NCBI GenBank assembly: GCA_947631845.1
Contig: CANRMY010000008.1
Location: 1-62,174, forward strand
Direction: 5' to 3'
Source: an uncultured Oscillospiraceae bacterium
Lineage (GTDB): Bacteria; Bacillota; Clostridia; Oscillospirales; Oscillospiraceae
Length of the DNA stretch: 62,174 bases
The position numbers were made by a program, and so were the translations under genes. Positions within the stretch are counted from its first letter, which is position 1. Each line of letters begins with the position of its first letter. Below are positions 51,958 through 60,756 of this stretch, in pieces. The notes beneath the pieces are model-generated. The model was not told the DNA's origin. It saw nothing but the letters and a program-made list of their open reading frames with translations, and ran no database searches.

Positions 51958-53451
51958 ATGATCGATGAAGCCGTATCCAAGCTGATCGTCTACGCCCTGC
52001 GCACGGGGCTGATTGAGGAATCGGAGAAGATCTGGGCCGCCAACGCCGTTCTGGAAATGCTGAAGCTGGACTCCTACGCCGACCCCGGCACGGAGTGGGG
52101 GGATATCGACCTGGCCGCCACCCTTGACGAGCTGACCCACGACGCGTATGCGCGCGGCGTGATCCCCGGGGACTCCACGGACTACCGGGATCTCCTGGAC
52201 ACCGCCCTGATGGGTAGGCTGACGCCCAGGCCCGCCCAGGTCATCGAAAAATTCCGGGCCCTCTACGCCGAAAGCCCCCAAAAGGCCACGGACTGGTATT
52301 ATCAATTCTCCCAGGACACCAACTACATCCGCCGGGACCGGATCGCCCGGGACATGAAGTGGACGGCGGACACGGAATATGGGCGGCTGGACATCACGGT
52401 GAACCTCTCCAAGCCCGAGAAGGACCCCAAGGCCATCGCGGCGGCGCGCAATCTGCCCGCCTCCGCCTACCCCCGGTGCCAGCTGTGCGCCGAAAACGAG
52501 GGCTACGCCGGCCGGCTCAACCACCCGGCAAGGCAGAACCACCGGACGGTGCCCATCACGATAAGCGGCAGCCCCTGGTTCCTCCAATATTCCCCCTACG
52601 TCTACTACAACGAGCACTGCATCTGCTTCAACCGTGAGCATGTGCCTATGAAAATAGACCGGGCCTGCTTTGCCAAGCTCCTGGATTTTGTGGGGCAGTT
52701 CCCCCACTACTTTGTGGGCTCCAACGCCGACCTGCCTATTGTGGGCGGCTCGATTTTGGCCCACGACCACTTCCAGGGGGGACACTATGAGTTCGCCATG
52801 GAGCGGGCGCCCATCGAGACGCCCGTCGTGTTCCCCGGCTTTGAGGACGTGACCGCCGGCATCGTCCGGTGGCCTATGTCCGTCATCAGGGTGCGCTCCG
52901 CCCAGCCCGCCCGTCTTATCGACCTGGCGGACAAGATCCTCGCGGCCTGGCGCGGCTATACGGACGAGAGCGCCGTCATCTACGCGGAGACGGACGGCGA
53001 GCCCCACAACACCGTCACCCCCATCGCGAGACGCCGGGGCACGGACTTTGAACTGGACCTGGTACTGCGCAACAACCTGACCACCCCGGAGCACCCCCTG
53101 GGGCTCTACCACCCCCACGCGGAGCTGCACCACATCAAGAAGGAGAACATCGGCCTCATCGAGGTGATGGGCCTGGCCGTCCTGCCCGCCCGGCTGAAGG
53201 GCGAGCTCCACGCCGTGGCCGCCGCCCTGGCCGAAAACCGTGACCTGAGAGCAGACCCTCTTACAGAAAAGCATGCCGATTGGGCGGAGGGGTTCAGGAC
53301 GAAGTATGGGGCCATCACGGCGGACAACGCCATGGAGATCGTGCAGTACGAGACGGGGCTTGTGTTCGCCAAGGTCCTGGAGCACGCGGGGGTCTACGCC
53401 AGGGACGAAAAGGGGCAAAAGGCGTTCGTTCGGTTTATTTCATCCGTATGA
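51958..53451 (+). CDS. galT: UTP--hexose-1-phosphate uridylyltransferase, type 2
   Basis: 497 aa, the length of the Bacillota/Lactobacillales GalT class, distinct from the 350-aa E. coli type. Segments GGSILAHDHFQGGHYEF (HxHxQ-like active site) and PLGLYHPHAELHHIKKENIG support it. Transfers UMP between UDP-glucose and galactose-1-phosphate, completing the Leloir pathway. Confidence 0.95.
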   Translation: MIDEAVSKLIVYALRTGLIEESEKIWAANAVLEMLKLDSYADPGTEWGDIDLAATLDELTHDAYARGVIPGDSTDYRDLLDTALMGRLTPRPAQVIEKFRALYAESPQKATDWYYQFSQDTNYIRRDRIARDMKWTADTEYGRLDITVNLSKPEKDPKAIAAARNLPASAYPRCQLCAENEGYAGRLNHPARQNHRTVPITISGSPWFLQYSPYVYYNEHCICFNREHVPMKIDRACFAKLLDFVGQFPHYFVGSNADLPIVGGSILAHDHFQGGHYEFAMERAPIETPVVFPGFEDVTAGIVRWPMSVIRVRSAQPARLIDLADKILAAWRGYTDESAVIYAETDGEPHNTVTPIARRRGTDFELDLVLRNNLTTPEHPLGLYHPHAELHHIKKENIGLIEVMGLAVLPARLKGELHAVAAALAENRDLRADPLTEKHADWAEGFRTKYGAITADNAMEIVQYETGLVFAKVLEHAGVYARDEKGQKAFVRFISSV

Positions 53452-53517
53452 TTCGTATTATACTATGAATGCTTCTGGATGTCAAGAGGCTTTTCAAAAA
53501 ATTTTTAAACTTTTTTC

Positions 53518-53545
53518 TTCCCGGCCCGTGCCGGGAAGAATTTTT
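53518..53545 (+). terminator. Terminator after galT
   Basis: CTTCCCGGC / GCCGGGAAG hairpin with 4-nt loop followed by AATTTTT, about 65 nt after the galT stop. The 53452-53673 gap is strongly AT-rich and otherwise shows no gene. Confidence 0.82.
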
Positions 53546-53673
53546 CGCAATCGGCGCTTTTGCCGTATAAATCACGAATGATTCGTTGTGATAAATGCAA
53601 TTTTCTTACAAAAACAACCAGAAACTGGGGGATAAAATCGTCAAAAAATTATAAATTATTTCGGAAAAACCTA

Positions 53674-53702
53674 TTGACAATATTTTAACGGCATAGTACA
53701 AT
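53674..53702 (+). promoter_or_regulatory. Promoter of the SLH surface-protein gene
   Basis: TTGACA (53674-53679), 17-bp spacer, TACAAT (53697-53702): one of the strongest promoters in the window, with an AT-rich UP-like region before it. Leader of about 55 nt. Consistent with high expression of a surface protein. Confidence 0.87.
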
Positions 53703-53764
53703 GGCTGTGAAGGCCCAGGGAAAGACATACTTTGCCTGGCCGTATCCGAAAGGGGGAGATTTTT

Positions 53765-56494
53765 ATGAAAAGAAAGCTTTACAAAATGCTGTCGGCAATG
53801 CTGACGGCGGTAATGCTGATGGGGCTGATCGTCTTACCTGTGTCAGCCGCTGAATGCAACGGCAACCACAGCTGGGGTTCGGGCCGCTGGCTTACAGGCG
53901 CCGAGGCCCAGGGAAAAGACTGCGTTTGGGGCGGAGAAGGAGTTCAGATCTTCGTCGAAAAATGCTCGAAATGCGGGCAGGAACGCCACACCGCGGCCCG
54001 TGACTGGAAGACCGTAGGCAGTCACAACTATGAAACACACACCTATTACGACGTTTGCACAGGGCACCCCACAATTGAAAAGGTTTGCACAGTGTGCAAG
54101 GCTACCGAGGTGATCCAGTACGGCGGCCACAACTGGCAGAAGGGCGCCATCGTAGGCAGCGACAACTGCAAGGGCGACGGCACACAGTACTACACCTGCA
54201 CTTACTGCGGGGCGCAGAAGACTGAGAAGATCCCGGCCAAGGGCAACCACACCTGGGCTGTGACGAAGACCGTTGAGCCCACCTGCACCGAGAACGGCTA
54301 CCAGGTGCTTCGTTGCACCGTCTGCGGGACGGAGAGCACCGCCCCCACCAACATGGTCGCTACCGGCCACCGTTGGGTGAACCAGGACGGCAACGCCTGC
54401 ACCGGCACTCAGGTGTGCGAGAAGTGCGGCGAGACCCGCGCGAATCCGGGCCATTCCTTTAACGCCGGCTATGAGCGCAACAGCACGCAGCACTGGCACG
54501 TCTGCAGCGTCTGCGGCGAGAAGACGGGCGTCGAAGAGCACAGCTTCTTAAGCAACGGCAAGTGCGTCTGCGGCTATTTGAAGTCCACCACACCGGAGAA
54601 ATGCAGCCACACCTGGAAGATCGAGGGCAAGACCAGCACCTTCACCCACAAGGAGGTCTGCACCAAGTGCGGCGCCGAGCGCAGTGTCAACTGCAGTCAG
54701 AGCACCTTTACGGTGCCCCGCCAGTACTGCACGGAGAACCTCTACTGCCAGTGCGGCAACGTGGCCCAGGAGGGTCAGAAGAACCACAATTACGGCACCT
54801 GGATGGGGAGCCAGGCGGCTCACGAGAAGAGGTGCCTGAACCCCGGCTGCAACGAAAAAAAGGTAGCTCAGCATGAGCTGAAGACCGTTTCCGCTTCCGG
54901 CGGCGCGGTTACAAACTATCAGTGCACGGTCTGCGGCGTTGTGGCCAAGAGCGTCAAGAACGACGCCGCCACGCCGGGGACCCAGCCCACCCAACAGCAC
55001 ACCCACAGCTACGGTACCTGGATCAGCAAGGACGCCACCACCCACGTCCGCACCTGCACCGTCCACGGCTGCACCGAGACTGTGACCGAGACCCACACCC
55101 TGGGCGCGGCCGACTGCACCGGTAAGGCCACCTGCACCAAGTGCGGCGCCACCGTTACCACGACCAAGGGCGACAACCACGTGGGCGGCACCAAGATCGT
55201 GGGCGAAAAGGCCGCCACCGCCGCCGCCGAGGGCTACACCGGCGACACCGTCTGCGTGGGCTGCGACGCGGTCCTGATCAAGGGCAGGACGCTGGAAAAG
55301 CTGAAAGCGGATCACACGCATACCTATAATATCGTCCGGCACGACACCAAGGGCCACTGGCATGAGTGCAGCTGCGGCGCGAAGGGCCCCGTGGAGGCCC
55401 ATACCGGCGGCACCGCCACCTGCGCCAGCGGCGCCAAGTGCGCGATCTGCGGCGAAGTTTACGGCGAGAAGTCCAACGTCCACGTTGGCGGAACCAAGGT
55501 CACCAACGCCAGGGCGGCTCAGGTGGGCGTGGACGGCTACACCGGCGACACCTGCTGTGTGGGCTGCGGCGCGGTCCTCCTGAAGGGCGAGGCCATCCCC
55601 GCTCTGAAGGGCCAGCACACCCATGCTTATGAGACGCTCAAGCACGATTCCACCGGCCATTGGAAGGAGTGCGAGTGCGGCGCCAAGCAGCAGAAGGCCG
55701 AGCACACCTACAAGGACGGCGTCTGCACCGTCTGCGGCGAGAAGGAGCCCATTAAGGTGGAGGAGCATGTCCACACCTATTCCACCGAGTGGAAGGGCGA
55801 CAGCACCAGCCATTGGCACGTCTGCGAGTCCTGCGGCCTGGAGGCCGACAAGGATGTCCACGCCTTTGTGGACGGCAAGTGCCTCGACTGCGGTATGACC
55901 GTGGAGGTCAAGGAGCAGAAGGAGGCCGAAGAGGAGAAGGCGAAGGTGGATGCCGAGGCCAACCGCGTCAACGCCGTGGAGACCTTCAGCGACGTGAAGG
56001 AGAACGACTGGTTTGTCGGGAATGTCCAGGAGGTCCTTGACCGGCAGATCATGAAGGGCACCGGCACCGGCGCCACGTTCAGCCCCAATAAGGCCACCAG
56101 CCGCCGCGAGCTGATCACCATCCTGGCCCGCGCCTCCGGCGTTGACACCACACCCGGCAATTCCGCCTGGTATTATCCCGGCCTGGCCTGGGCCACGGCG
56201 CTGGGCGTCAACGAGGGCTACCCCGACACAAACGACGACCCGTACATCACCCGCGCGGAGCTGGTGGTCATGATGTACCGCACCGCGGGCAAGCCCGCCG
56301 TGGCCGACGATGAGCTCAAGGGCTTTGCCGACGCCTCCTCCGTCACCGGCGAGGTGAAGGACGCCTTTAACTGGGCCGTCAGCGCCGGCGTGGTCAACGG
56401 CAAGGACGGCAACAGGCTGGCCCCCAACGACACCACCAACCGCGGCGAGATCGCCGCCGTCGTCACCAGATACCTTGACCACAAGGGTCTGTGA
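53765..56494 (+). CDS. Secreted Cys/His-repeat protein with three SLH domains
   Basis: 909 aa from the ATG at 53765 (MKRKLYKMLSAMLTAVML), behind AAAGGGGGAG. Sec signal peptide cleaved near VSAAE (about residue 29). Residues about 30-710 contain roughly 20 short CxxC or CxC modules, mostly CxxCG (such as CTYCGA, CTVCGT, CEKCGE, CVGCGA), interleaved with His-rich HTH/HWH segments. Two modules of about 100 residues (HVGGTK...GYTGDT...CVGC.AVL.KG) are near repeats. A Glu/Lys-rich helix (about 715-737) leads to three SLH domains (about 738-909: FSDVKENDWF, ITRAELVVMMYR, NRGEIAAVVTRYL). SLH anchors it to wall polymers. The Cys/His modules may bind zinc or form disulfides; no catalytic domain is recognised. 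Confidence 0.88.
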   Translation: MKRKLYKMLSAMLTAVMLMGLIVLPVSAAECNGNHSWGSGRWLTGAEAQGKDCVWGGEGVQIFVEKCSKCGQERHTAARDWKTVGSHNYETHTYYDVCTGHPTIEKVCTVCKATEVIQYGGHNWQKGAIVGSDNCKGDGTQYYTCTYCGAQKTEKIPAKGNHTWAVTKTVEPTCTENGYQVLRCTVCGTESTAPTNMVATGHRWVNQDGNACTGTQVCEKCGETRANPGHSFNAGYERNSTQHWHVCSVCGEKTGVEEHSFLSNGKCVCGYLKSTTPEKCSHTWKIEGKTSTFTHKEVCTKCGAERSVNCSQSTFTVPRQYCTENLYCQCGNVAQEGQKNHNYGTWMGSQAAHEKRCLNPGCNEKKVAQHELKTVSASGGAVTNYQCTVCGVVAKSVKNDAATPGTQPTQQHTHSYGTWISKDATTHVRTCTVHGCTETVTETHTLGAADCTGKATCTKCGATVTTTKGDNHVGGTKIVGEKAATAAAEGYTGDTVCVGCDAVLIKGRTLEKLKADHTHTYNIVRHDTKGHWHECSCGAKGPVEAHTGGTATCASGAKCAICGEVYGEKSNVHVGGTKVTNARAAQVGVDGYTGDTCCVGCGAVLLKGEAIPALKGQHTHAYETLKHDSTGHWKECECGAKQQKAEHTYKDGVCTVCGEKEPIKVEEHVHTYSTEWKGDSTSHWHVCESCGLEADKDVHAFVDGKCLDCGMTVEVKEQKEAEEEKAKVDAEANRVNAVETFSDVKENDWFVGNVQEVLDRQIMKGTGTGATFSPNKATSRRELITILARASGVDTTPGNSAWYYPGLAWATALGVNEGYPDTNDDPYITRAELVVMMYRTAGKPAVADDELKGFADASSVTGEVKDAFNWAVSAGVVNGKDGNRLAPNDTTNRGEIAAVVTRYLDHKGL

Positions 56495-56504
56495 GATGAA
56501 AGCA

Positions 56505-56794
56505 TAAGGTTTCCGCCCTTATAAGGGCGAAGGTAATTTGCTTTCTCCTCTTTTGTGTTGACAAAAGAGGAGAAAGCAACAAAGGGGAGAAAAACAATGG
56601 GGCAGGGATCGTTACCCTGCCCCATTCATATCCGCGCGGGAGCGTCAACGAATGGACTCTGCGCCTAACCCGCTTAGCCGCTCACCGCTCTATTATCAAA
56701 GCCACAGCTCCTCTTTTACCCGCGCTGGCGCGGCGTATGTCGTGTGGTGTTCGAAAACATCGTTTCTGTACGGGCCGGACACCTGGCCGGCCCG
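56505..56794 (-). repeat. Copy 2 of the composite repeat, left arm of a large inverted repeat
   Basis: Begins 10 nt after the SLH gene stop. Read on the minus strand it has the same ordered blocks as 57172-57483: CGGGCCGGCCAGGTGTCCGG, GTTTTCGAACACCACACG, GAGCGGCTAAGCGGGTTAG, CGCGCGGATATGAATG, GGCAGGGTAACGATCCCTGC, the 19-bp palindrome core, and GCCCTTATAAGGGCGG. The palindrome and the first hairpin could also end the SLH message. Confidence 0.85.
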
Positions 56795-57171
56795 ACGCAC
56801 CATCAAATTCCACGAAAATCCACCCCCATCGCCGTATGGGCCGGACACCCGGCCGGCCCGTCTTCCGAATTCCCGAAAATCCACCGTATAACCTTGTAGG
56901 GGCCGCCTCTTCAGGCGGCCCGCCGAATTTCCGGCGCACCGCCGATTAAAAAGGTTGCGGCTGCGCCGCGTATTATAAAACGTGGGCCGCCAAAAGAGGC
57001 GGCCCCTACAACATATAACGAAAGACCGGTGGTCAACCGGGACGGGTCGCCGAGGGCGGCGACCCCTACAGATTCGTTGTTCGGAATGCATCATAAATTC
57101 GGTGGCGCCAGGGGCCAACCTGGGCGGCGGCCCGTACGGCGTTAATTGATAGCCAGGAGGTTAACCGGGGC
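56795..57171. repeat. Interior of the inverted-repeat block with REP-like palindromes
   Basis: No credible gene. Holds further GC palindromes: GTAGGGGCCGCCTCTTCAGG (from 56896) and its inverse ending GAGGCGGCCCCTAC (to about 57010), plus GGGTCGCCGAGGGCGGCGACCC. These match the theme of the REP-like hairpin at 45145. AT-rich joints such as AATTCCCGAAAATCCACC are repeated near 56810 and 56870. Confidence 0.7.
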
Positions 57172-57483
57172 GGGCCGGCCAGGTGTCCGGCCCGTACAGA
57201 AACAGAAACAATGTTTTCGAACACCACACGCACACAATCGCCCCAGCGCGGCCTGAAAGAGGACATCGCGCCTCGTGGATAGAGATGTGAGCGGCTAAGC
57301 GGGTTAGACGCAGAGACAATGCGACGATGTACCGCGCGGATATGAATGAGGCAGGGTAACGATCCCTGCCCCATTGTTTTTCTCTTCTTTGTTGCTTTCT
57401 TCTCTTTTGTCAACACAAAAGAGAAGAAAGCAAATTCCCCTCCGCCCTATAAGGGCGGACACCTTATAAACCCTCGCCGGGGT
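57172..57483 (+). repeat. Copy 3 of the composite repeat, right arm of the large inverted repeat
   Basis: Inverted relative to 56505-56794, same blocks in mirrored order, with scattered substitutions (for example TTCTCTTTTGT for TCCTCTTTTGT, compensated in both palindrome arms). Ends 14 nt before the GNAT stop codon on the minus strand. Confidence 0.85.
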
Positions 57484-57497
57484 GAGGACGTACGCCT

Positions 57498-58049
57498 TTA
57501 CAGGTTCAGGTCCGGGAAGGGGATGAAGGGGGCGGGGGGCGTGTCGGACTCCTTCAGGATCTTCTGCATCCAGACGATATCCACCCAACGGCCCATTTTG
57601 AAGGCGCACTTGGAGAACCGGGCCACCCGCTCAAAATCAAGGCTTGAGTGGAACTTGATGCTGTCCTTGTTGGGGTAGGAGATACAGGCGTCCATGCTGG
57701 CTACGTTCTGGGCGCGCAGATATATTTCCAGCTGCTGGTAGAGCATACGGCCGATCCCCAGGCGGTGCATGTCCCGGCGGATGTAGACGCTGGCCTCACA
57801 GCACCAGGCGTAGGCCACCCGTTCCCGGAAGGGGGCGGCGTAGGCGTAGCCCACGGGCACGCCGTCCCGCTCCGCCACCAGATAGGGGTAACGGGCCAGG
57901 GTCCGGCGGATGCGGCTCTCAAATTCGGCCGCGCTGGGCACGTCGTACTCAAAAGTCACGGTGGTATTTTCCACATACCAGGCGTAAATTTCAAGCAGGG
58001 CCGGCGCGTCCTCGGGCCGGGCCAGCCGCAGGGTGATGGGTGACGGCAT
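57498..58049 (-). CDS. GNAT family N-acetyltransferase, phosphinothricin-acetyltransferase-like
   Basis: 183 aa. LRLARPEDAPALLEIYAWYV at the N-terminus, ENTTVTFEYDVPS, acetyl-CoA loop RRDMHRLGIGRMLYQQL and C-terminal SLDFERVARF match the Pat/YncA subgroup. These acetylate amino groups of small molecules such as methionine sulfoximine; the natural substrate here is unknown. The reading frame ends inside sequence adjoining a repeat copy, but a PDLNL C-terminus appears intact. Confidence 0.88.
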   Translation of the reverse strand: MPSPITLRLARPEDAPALLEIYAWYVENTTVTFEYDVPSAAEFESRIRRTLARYPYLVAERDGVPVGYAYAAPFRERVAYAWCCEASVYIRRDMHRLGIGRMLYQQLEIYLRAQNVASMDACISYPNKDSIKFHSSLDFERVARFSKCAFKMGRWVDIVWMQKILKESDTPPAPFIPFPDLNL

Positions 58050-58158
58050 GATCGTTGCTCCCTCAAGTTTAAAAATGTTAAACCATTATAAAACAAATCC
58101 GCCCCAGGGGGAAGAGACAAAAGCGCAAAAGCGGGGACGGATCGAGTCGAAAAATTAG

Positions 58159-58187
58159 TTGACTTGACAGACGGATGGCGGTAAAAT
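58159..58187 (+). promoter_or_regulatory. Promoter of the zinc-ribbon/HIT pair
   Basis: TTGACT (58159-58164), 17-bp spacer, TAAAAT (58182-58187), 45 nt before the first start codon. Confidence 0.78.
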
Positions 58188-58231
58188 AAAGACAGCGGGA
58201 TGCCCGCCAACACTTTGAAAGGAGCGCGGTC

Positions 58232-58531
58232 ATGAGGGTCGTTCGGTTTTTTGAGATCATTTTGGCGTACGTGTTCATGGTGGCCTTTGCCGTTTTCCTG
58301 GTGGCGGGGGTCTTTGACAAGTGGTTTTTCGCGGCCGCCGCCGGAGCGCTGGCGTGCTACTTTATTCTCAACGCCTGGCGGCTCCACTGCCCCTGGTGCG
58401 GCGGCCCCGTGGAGCTCTCGGCGCTGTTCAGAGGGTTGAAAAAGGGCTGTCACTGTCCGTCCTGCGGCCATGAGATCACGGTGGTGGTGAAGGTCAGCAG
58501 GCAGGACAGAAAAGATAAAGGGAACAAATGA
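58232..58531 (+). CDS. Small membrane protein with a zinc ribbon
   Basis: 99 aa. Two adjacent hydrophobic helices (about residues 6-26 and 30-47), then CPWCGG and CPSCGH separated by about 20 residues, a four-Cys zinc-ribbon pattern, and a basic tail (KVSRQDRKDKGNK). Function unknown. GAAAGGAG precedes the ATG. Its stop overlaps an upstream in-frame start of the HIT gene. Confidence 0.75.
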   Translation: MRVVRFFEIILAYVFMVAFAVFLVAGVFDKWFFAAAAGALACYFILNAWRLHCPWCGGPVELSALFRGLKKGCHCPSCGHEITVVVKVSRQDRKDKGNK

Positions 58532-58545
58532 AAGGAGCTATCACC

Positions 58546-58965
58546 ATGAAGGATCAAAACTGCGGATACTGCGTAGGCGGCGCGCCTCTGGCGGCCTTCG
58601 GCATCAAGATCTGCGACCTGACCGTTTCCCAGCTCATTCTTTTCAAGGAGCAGTCCCATCCGGGCCGTTGCATCGTGGCCTATAAGGATCACGTCAGCGA
58701 GATCGTGAACATCACGGACGCGGAGCGCGACGCCTTCTTTGCCGATGTGAACCGGGCGGCCAAGGCCATCCACGCGGCCTTCCGCCCCGACAAGCTCAAC
58801 TACGGCGCTTACGGCGACACCGGCTGTCACCTGCACATGCACCTGGTGCCCAAGTACAGGGACGGGTACGAGTGGGGCGGCGTCTTCGCCATGAACCCCG
58901 GGGAGAAGTTCCTGACCGACGCGGAATACGCGGAGATGATCGAAAAGATCAAGGCGAATCTGTAA
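58546..58965 (+). CDS. HIT family nucleotide-binding hydrolase
   Basis: 139 aa from the ATG at 58546 (MKDQNCGYCVGG), 8 nt after AAAGGAG; an ATG at 58528 would include six extra residues and overlap the upstream stop. HIT signature CHLHMHLVPKYR (HxHxH). N-terminal CGYC pair may bind zinc. Hydrolyses or transfers nucleoside monophosphates; exact substrate unknown. Confidence 0.92.
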   Translation: MKDQNCGYCVGGAPLAAFGIKICDLTVSQLILFKEQSHPGRCIVAYKDHVSEIVNITDAERDAFFADVNRAAKAIHAAFRPDKLNYGAYGDTGCHLHMHLVPKYRDGYEWGGVFAMNPGEKFLTDAEYAEMIEKIKANL

Positions 58966-59028
58966 GCGCGGGCTGCCAAAAACCAAATTCAACATATTCA
59001 ATATTTTTCCCGGCGGTTGTACGCTGGG

Positions 59029-59066
59029 AAAGCCCCTGATTTCATGTGAAATCAGGGGCTTTTCAT
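59029..59066. terminator. Bidirectional terminator between HIT and the sensor kinase
   Basis: Perfect 16-bp stem AAAGCCCCTGATTTCA / TGAAATCAGGGGCTTT (59029-59044 and 59047-59062), followed by TT on the plus strand and T/C-rich sequence on the minus strand. Serves the convergent genes. Confidence 0.8.
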
Positions 59067-59078
59067 GTGGACAAACAG

Positions 59079-59960
59079 TCAGGCGGGGAAGGTCACACAG
59101 ACTGTGAGCCGCCCGCCGCCGTAGGCCGCGCCGATGGTCCCGCCCATCTGCTCCGTCAGCGTCCTGGCGATGGCCAGCCCCAGACCCGTGGAGCCGCGGG
59201 CGGCCTCCACGGTAAAGAACCGGTCGAAGAGCCGCCCCACCGCCACCTCGTCCAGACCGGGGGCGGTGTTGGTGAAGCAAAGCTCGCCGGCCTCGGATAA
59301 GACGATCTCCAGATCTCCGGCGCTGTACTTCAGGGCGTTGCCCAGGATGTTCCCCAGAACCCGCGCCAGGGCCGCCCGGTCCACCCGCCGCACCACCGGC
59401 GTGTCCGGCAGTGTGATGGCGGGCTCGATGCCCCGGCCTGTCAGGGCGGCGTAAAGCCCGGCGACGGCCTCCTCCACCGAGGCGCGCAGATCCGTGGGCT
59501 CCGGCGACAGCCCCTCCGCCGACTGGAGCACCGAATAGCGAAACAGCTCCTCGGTGAGCCGCGTCATGGCCTCCGCCCGGTCGGCAATCAGCTCCAGATA
59601 CCGGCGGGCCGCCGGCGACAAATCCTCTCGCTCCAGCAGGTCCAAATAGCCCCGAATGGCGGTGAGGGGCGTGCGCAGATCGTGGGAGAGCCCCGTCACC
59701 GCCTCCTTCAGCTCCCGGTCGCCGTTCTGATACCGCCGCCGCTGGGCCCGGAGCTGTCGGAGCTGGCGGTTCAGCGCGGAGGCCAGCCGCCTGGCGTGGG
59801 GGTCCCGGGTGGAGAGGGACAGGAGCGTGTTGGTGTCCTCGTCCAGCCGCTCCTCCAGGCCCTGGGCGATCTGGTCAAAGGCGCGCCGCAGTAGCAGCGT
59901 CTTCACCCAGAGGGCGACTACGGCGACAAGCAGGGCCAGACAGATGAGCCAGGGGAGCAT
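59079..59960 (-). CDS. Sensor histidine kinase of an ABC-2 transporter locus
   Basis: 293 aa. One N-terminal membrane helix (LICLALLVAVVALWV), a coiled linker (25-85), HisKA with GLSHDLRTPLTAIRGYLDLL (predicted His93), and HATPase with LGNILGNALKY and GSTGLGLAIARTL. No extracellular sensor loop, as in intramembrane-sensing kinases next to antimicrobial-peptide or lantibiotic-immunity ABC systems. Its response regulator is not in the window and would lie beyond the right edge. 15 nt after the ABC-2 permease gene. Confidence 0.9.
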   Translation of the reverse strand: MLPWLICLALLVAVVALWVKTLLLRRAFDQIAQGLEERLDEDTNTLLSLSTRDPHARRLASALNRQLRQLRAQRRRYQNGDRELKEAVTGLSHDLRTPLTAIRGYLDLLEREDLSPAARRYLELIADRAEAMTRLTEELFRYSVLQSAEGLSPEPTDLRASVEEAVAGLYAALTGRGIEPAITLPDTPVVRRVDRAALARVLGNILGNALKYSAGDLEIVLSEAGELCFTNTAPGLDEVAVGRLFDRFFTVEAARGSTGLGLAIARTLTEQMGGTIGAAYGGGRLTVCVTFPA

Positions 59961-59975
59961 GGAGAATCACCTCAT

Positions 59976-60743
59976 TTACTTCAAGTCCTTCCTTCGGAAC
60001 AGCGCCAGCCCCGCGGCGGTGGCCAGAACGATGAACAACGCCGAATAGGGCATCAGCGCCTCCGGCGGATCTCTTAAATTGTCCGTGCCGATGATCCGCA
60101 GCTGGGCCCCCTGGCCGCTGGGCAGCAGATCGTAGAAAAACCGGGACAGGGCTGCCTCCAGGCCGTTGTTGTGGAGGAGGATATCCGCGGGAAAAAAGTG
60201 GGAGCAGGCCGCGAAGGAGACAAGCACAGCGACCAGACAGACCGCCGCGGAGACGACGGGCCGGGCGCAGTTCAGCCCTATGGCGGTGAACAGGGCGCTC
60301 CACGATACGCACACCAGCAGTACCGCCGCCAGATAGACCGACACCCGGGAGGCGTCCGGCATGGGACCGTGGGCCAGCCGGCACAGGGCCGCCGCCACGC
60401 CGGCGTAGAGCAGGGCCAGCAGCGCCGCTGTCGCCGACACGGTGATCAGGGCGGAACCGTACACCGTCCACCGGGAGCGGCCCACGATCAGCTTGCTCCG
60501 AATCGCGCCGCCGCCGTACTCCCCGCCCAGAAACAGGGCGGCAAAGACGGCCAGGACGCAGGGCAATTCAAAGCCCATCTCGCCAAACAGGATCACCGTC
60601 CAGCGGTCCTGAGCGGTCTGCCCCACTATGGTGAACTCCGCCGATCCGCGCCAAACGGCCAGAATGGCCATAAAAGCGGCGCAGAGCCAGAACACCCGGC
60701 TCTTCCCCAGCCGGGAGAAATACGAGGTCAACAGACTTTTCAT
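59976..60743 (-). CDS. ABC-2 type permease subunit (second of pair)
   Basis: 255 aa, six hydrophobic segments. N-terminal MKSLLTSYFSRLGKSRVFW and mid-protein GGEYGGGAIRSKLIVGRSRW are shared in pattern with the next permease (GPEHGDGTMRNKLVTGHSRR), and both end LALFRRKDLK, so the two genes are tandem paralogues. Membrane subunit of an export or immunity system driven by the partial ATPase. GAGGGGGCGGGG precedes the ATG. Confidence 0.85.
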   Translation of the reverse strand: MKSLLTSYFSRLGKSRVFWLCAAFMAILAVWRGSAEFTIVGQTAQDRWTVILFGEMGFELPCVLAVFAALFLGGEYGGGAIRSKLIVGRSRWTVYGSALITVSATAALLALLYAGVAAALCRLAHGPMPDASRVSVYLAAVLLVCVSWSALFTAIGLNCARPVVSAAVCLVAVLVSFAACSHFFPADILLHNNGLEAALSRFFYDLLPSGQGAQLRIIGTDNLRDPPEALMPYSALFIVLATAAGLALFRRKDLK

Positions 60744-60756
60744 ATTCCCCGCCCCC

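Noticed and set aside
54548-56482. A 644-codon minus-strand frame rich in Ala, Gly, Val and Leu
   Set aside because: It is the complement of the SLH/Cys-repeat gene; repetitiveness of that gene keeps the opposite frame open.
56588-57678. Short frames conserved between the repeat copies (for example one reading GNDPCPIVFL then PYKGG)
   Set aside because: Similarity between copies follows from DNA-level repeat conservation; the frames cross palindromes and differ in length and start, so there is no sign of selection for protein.
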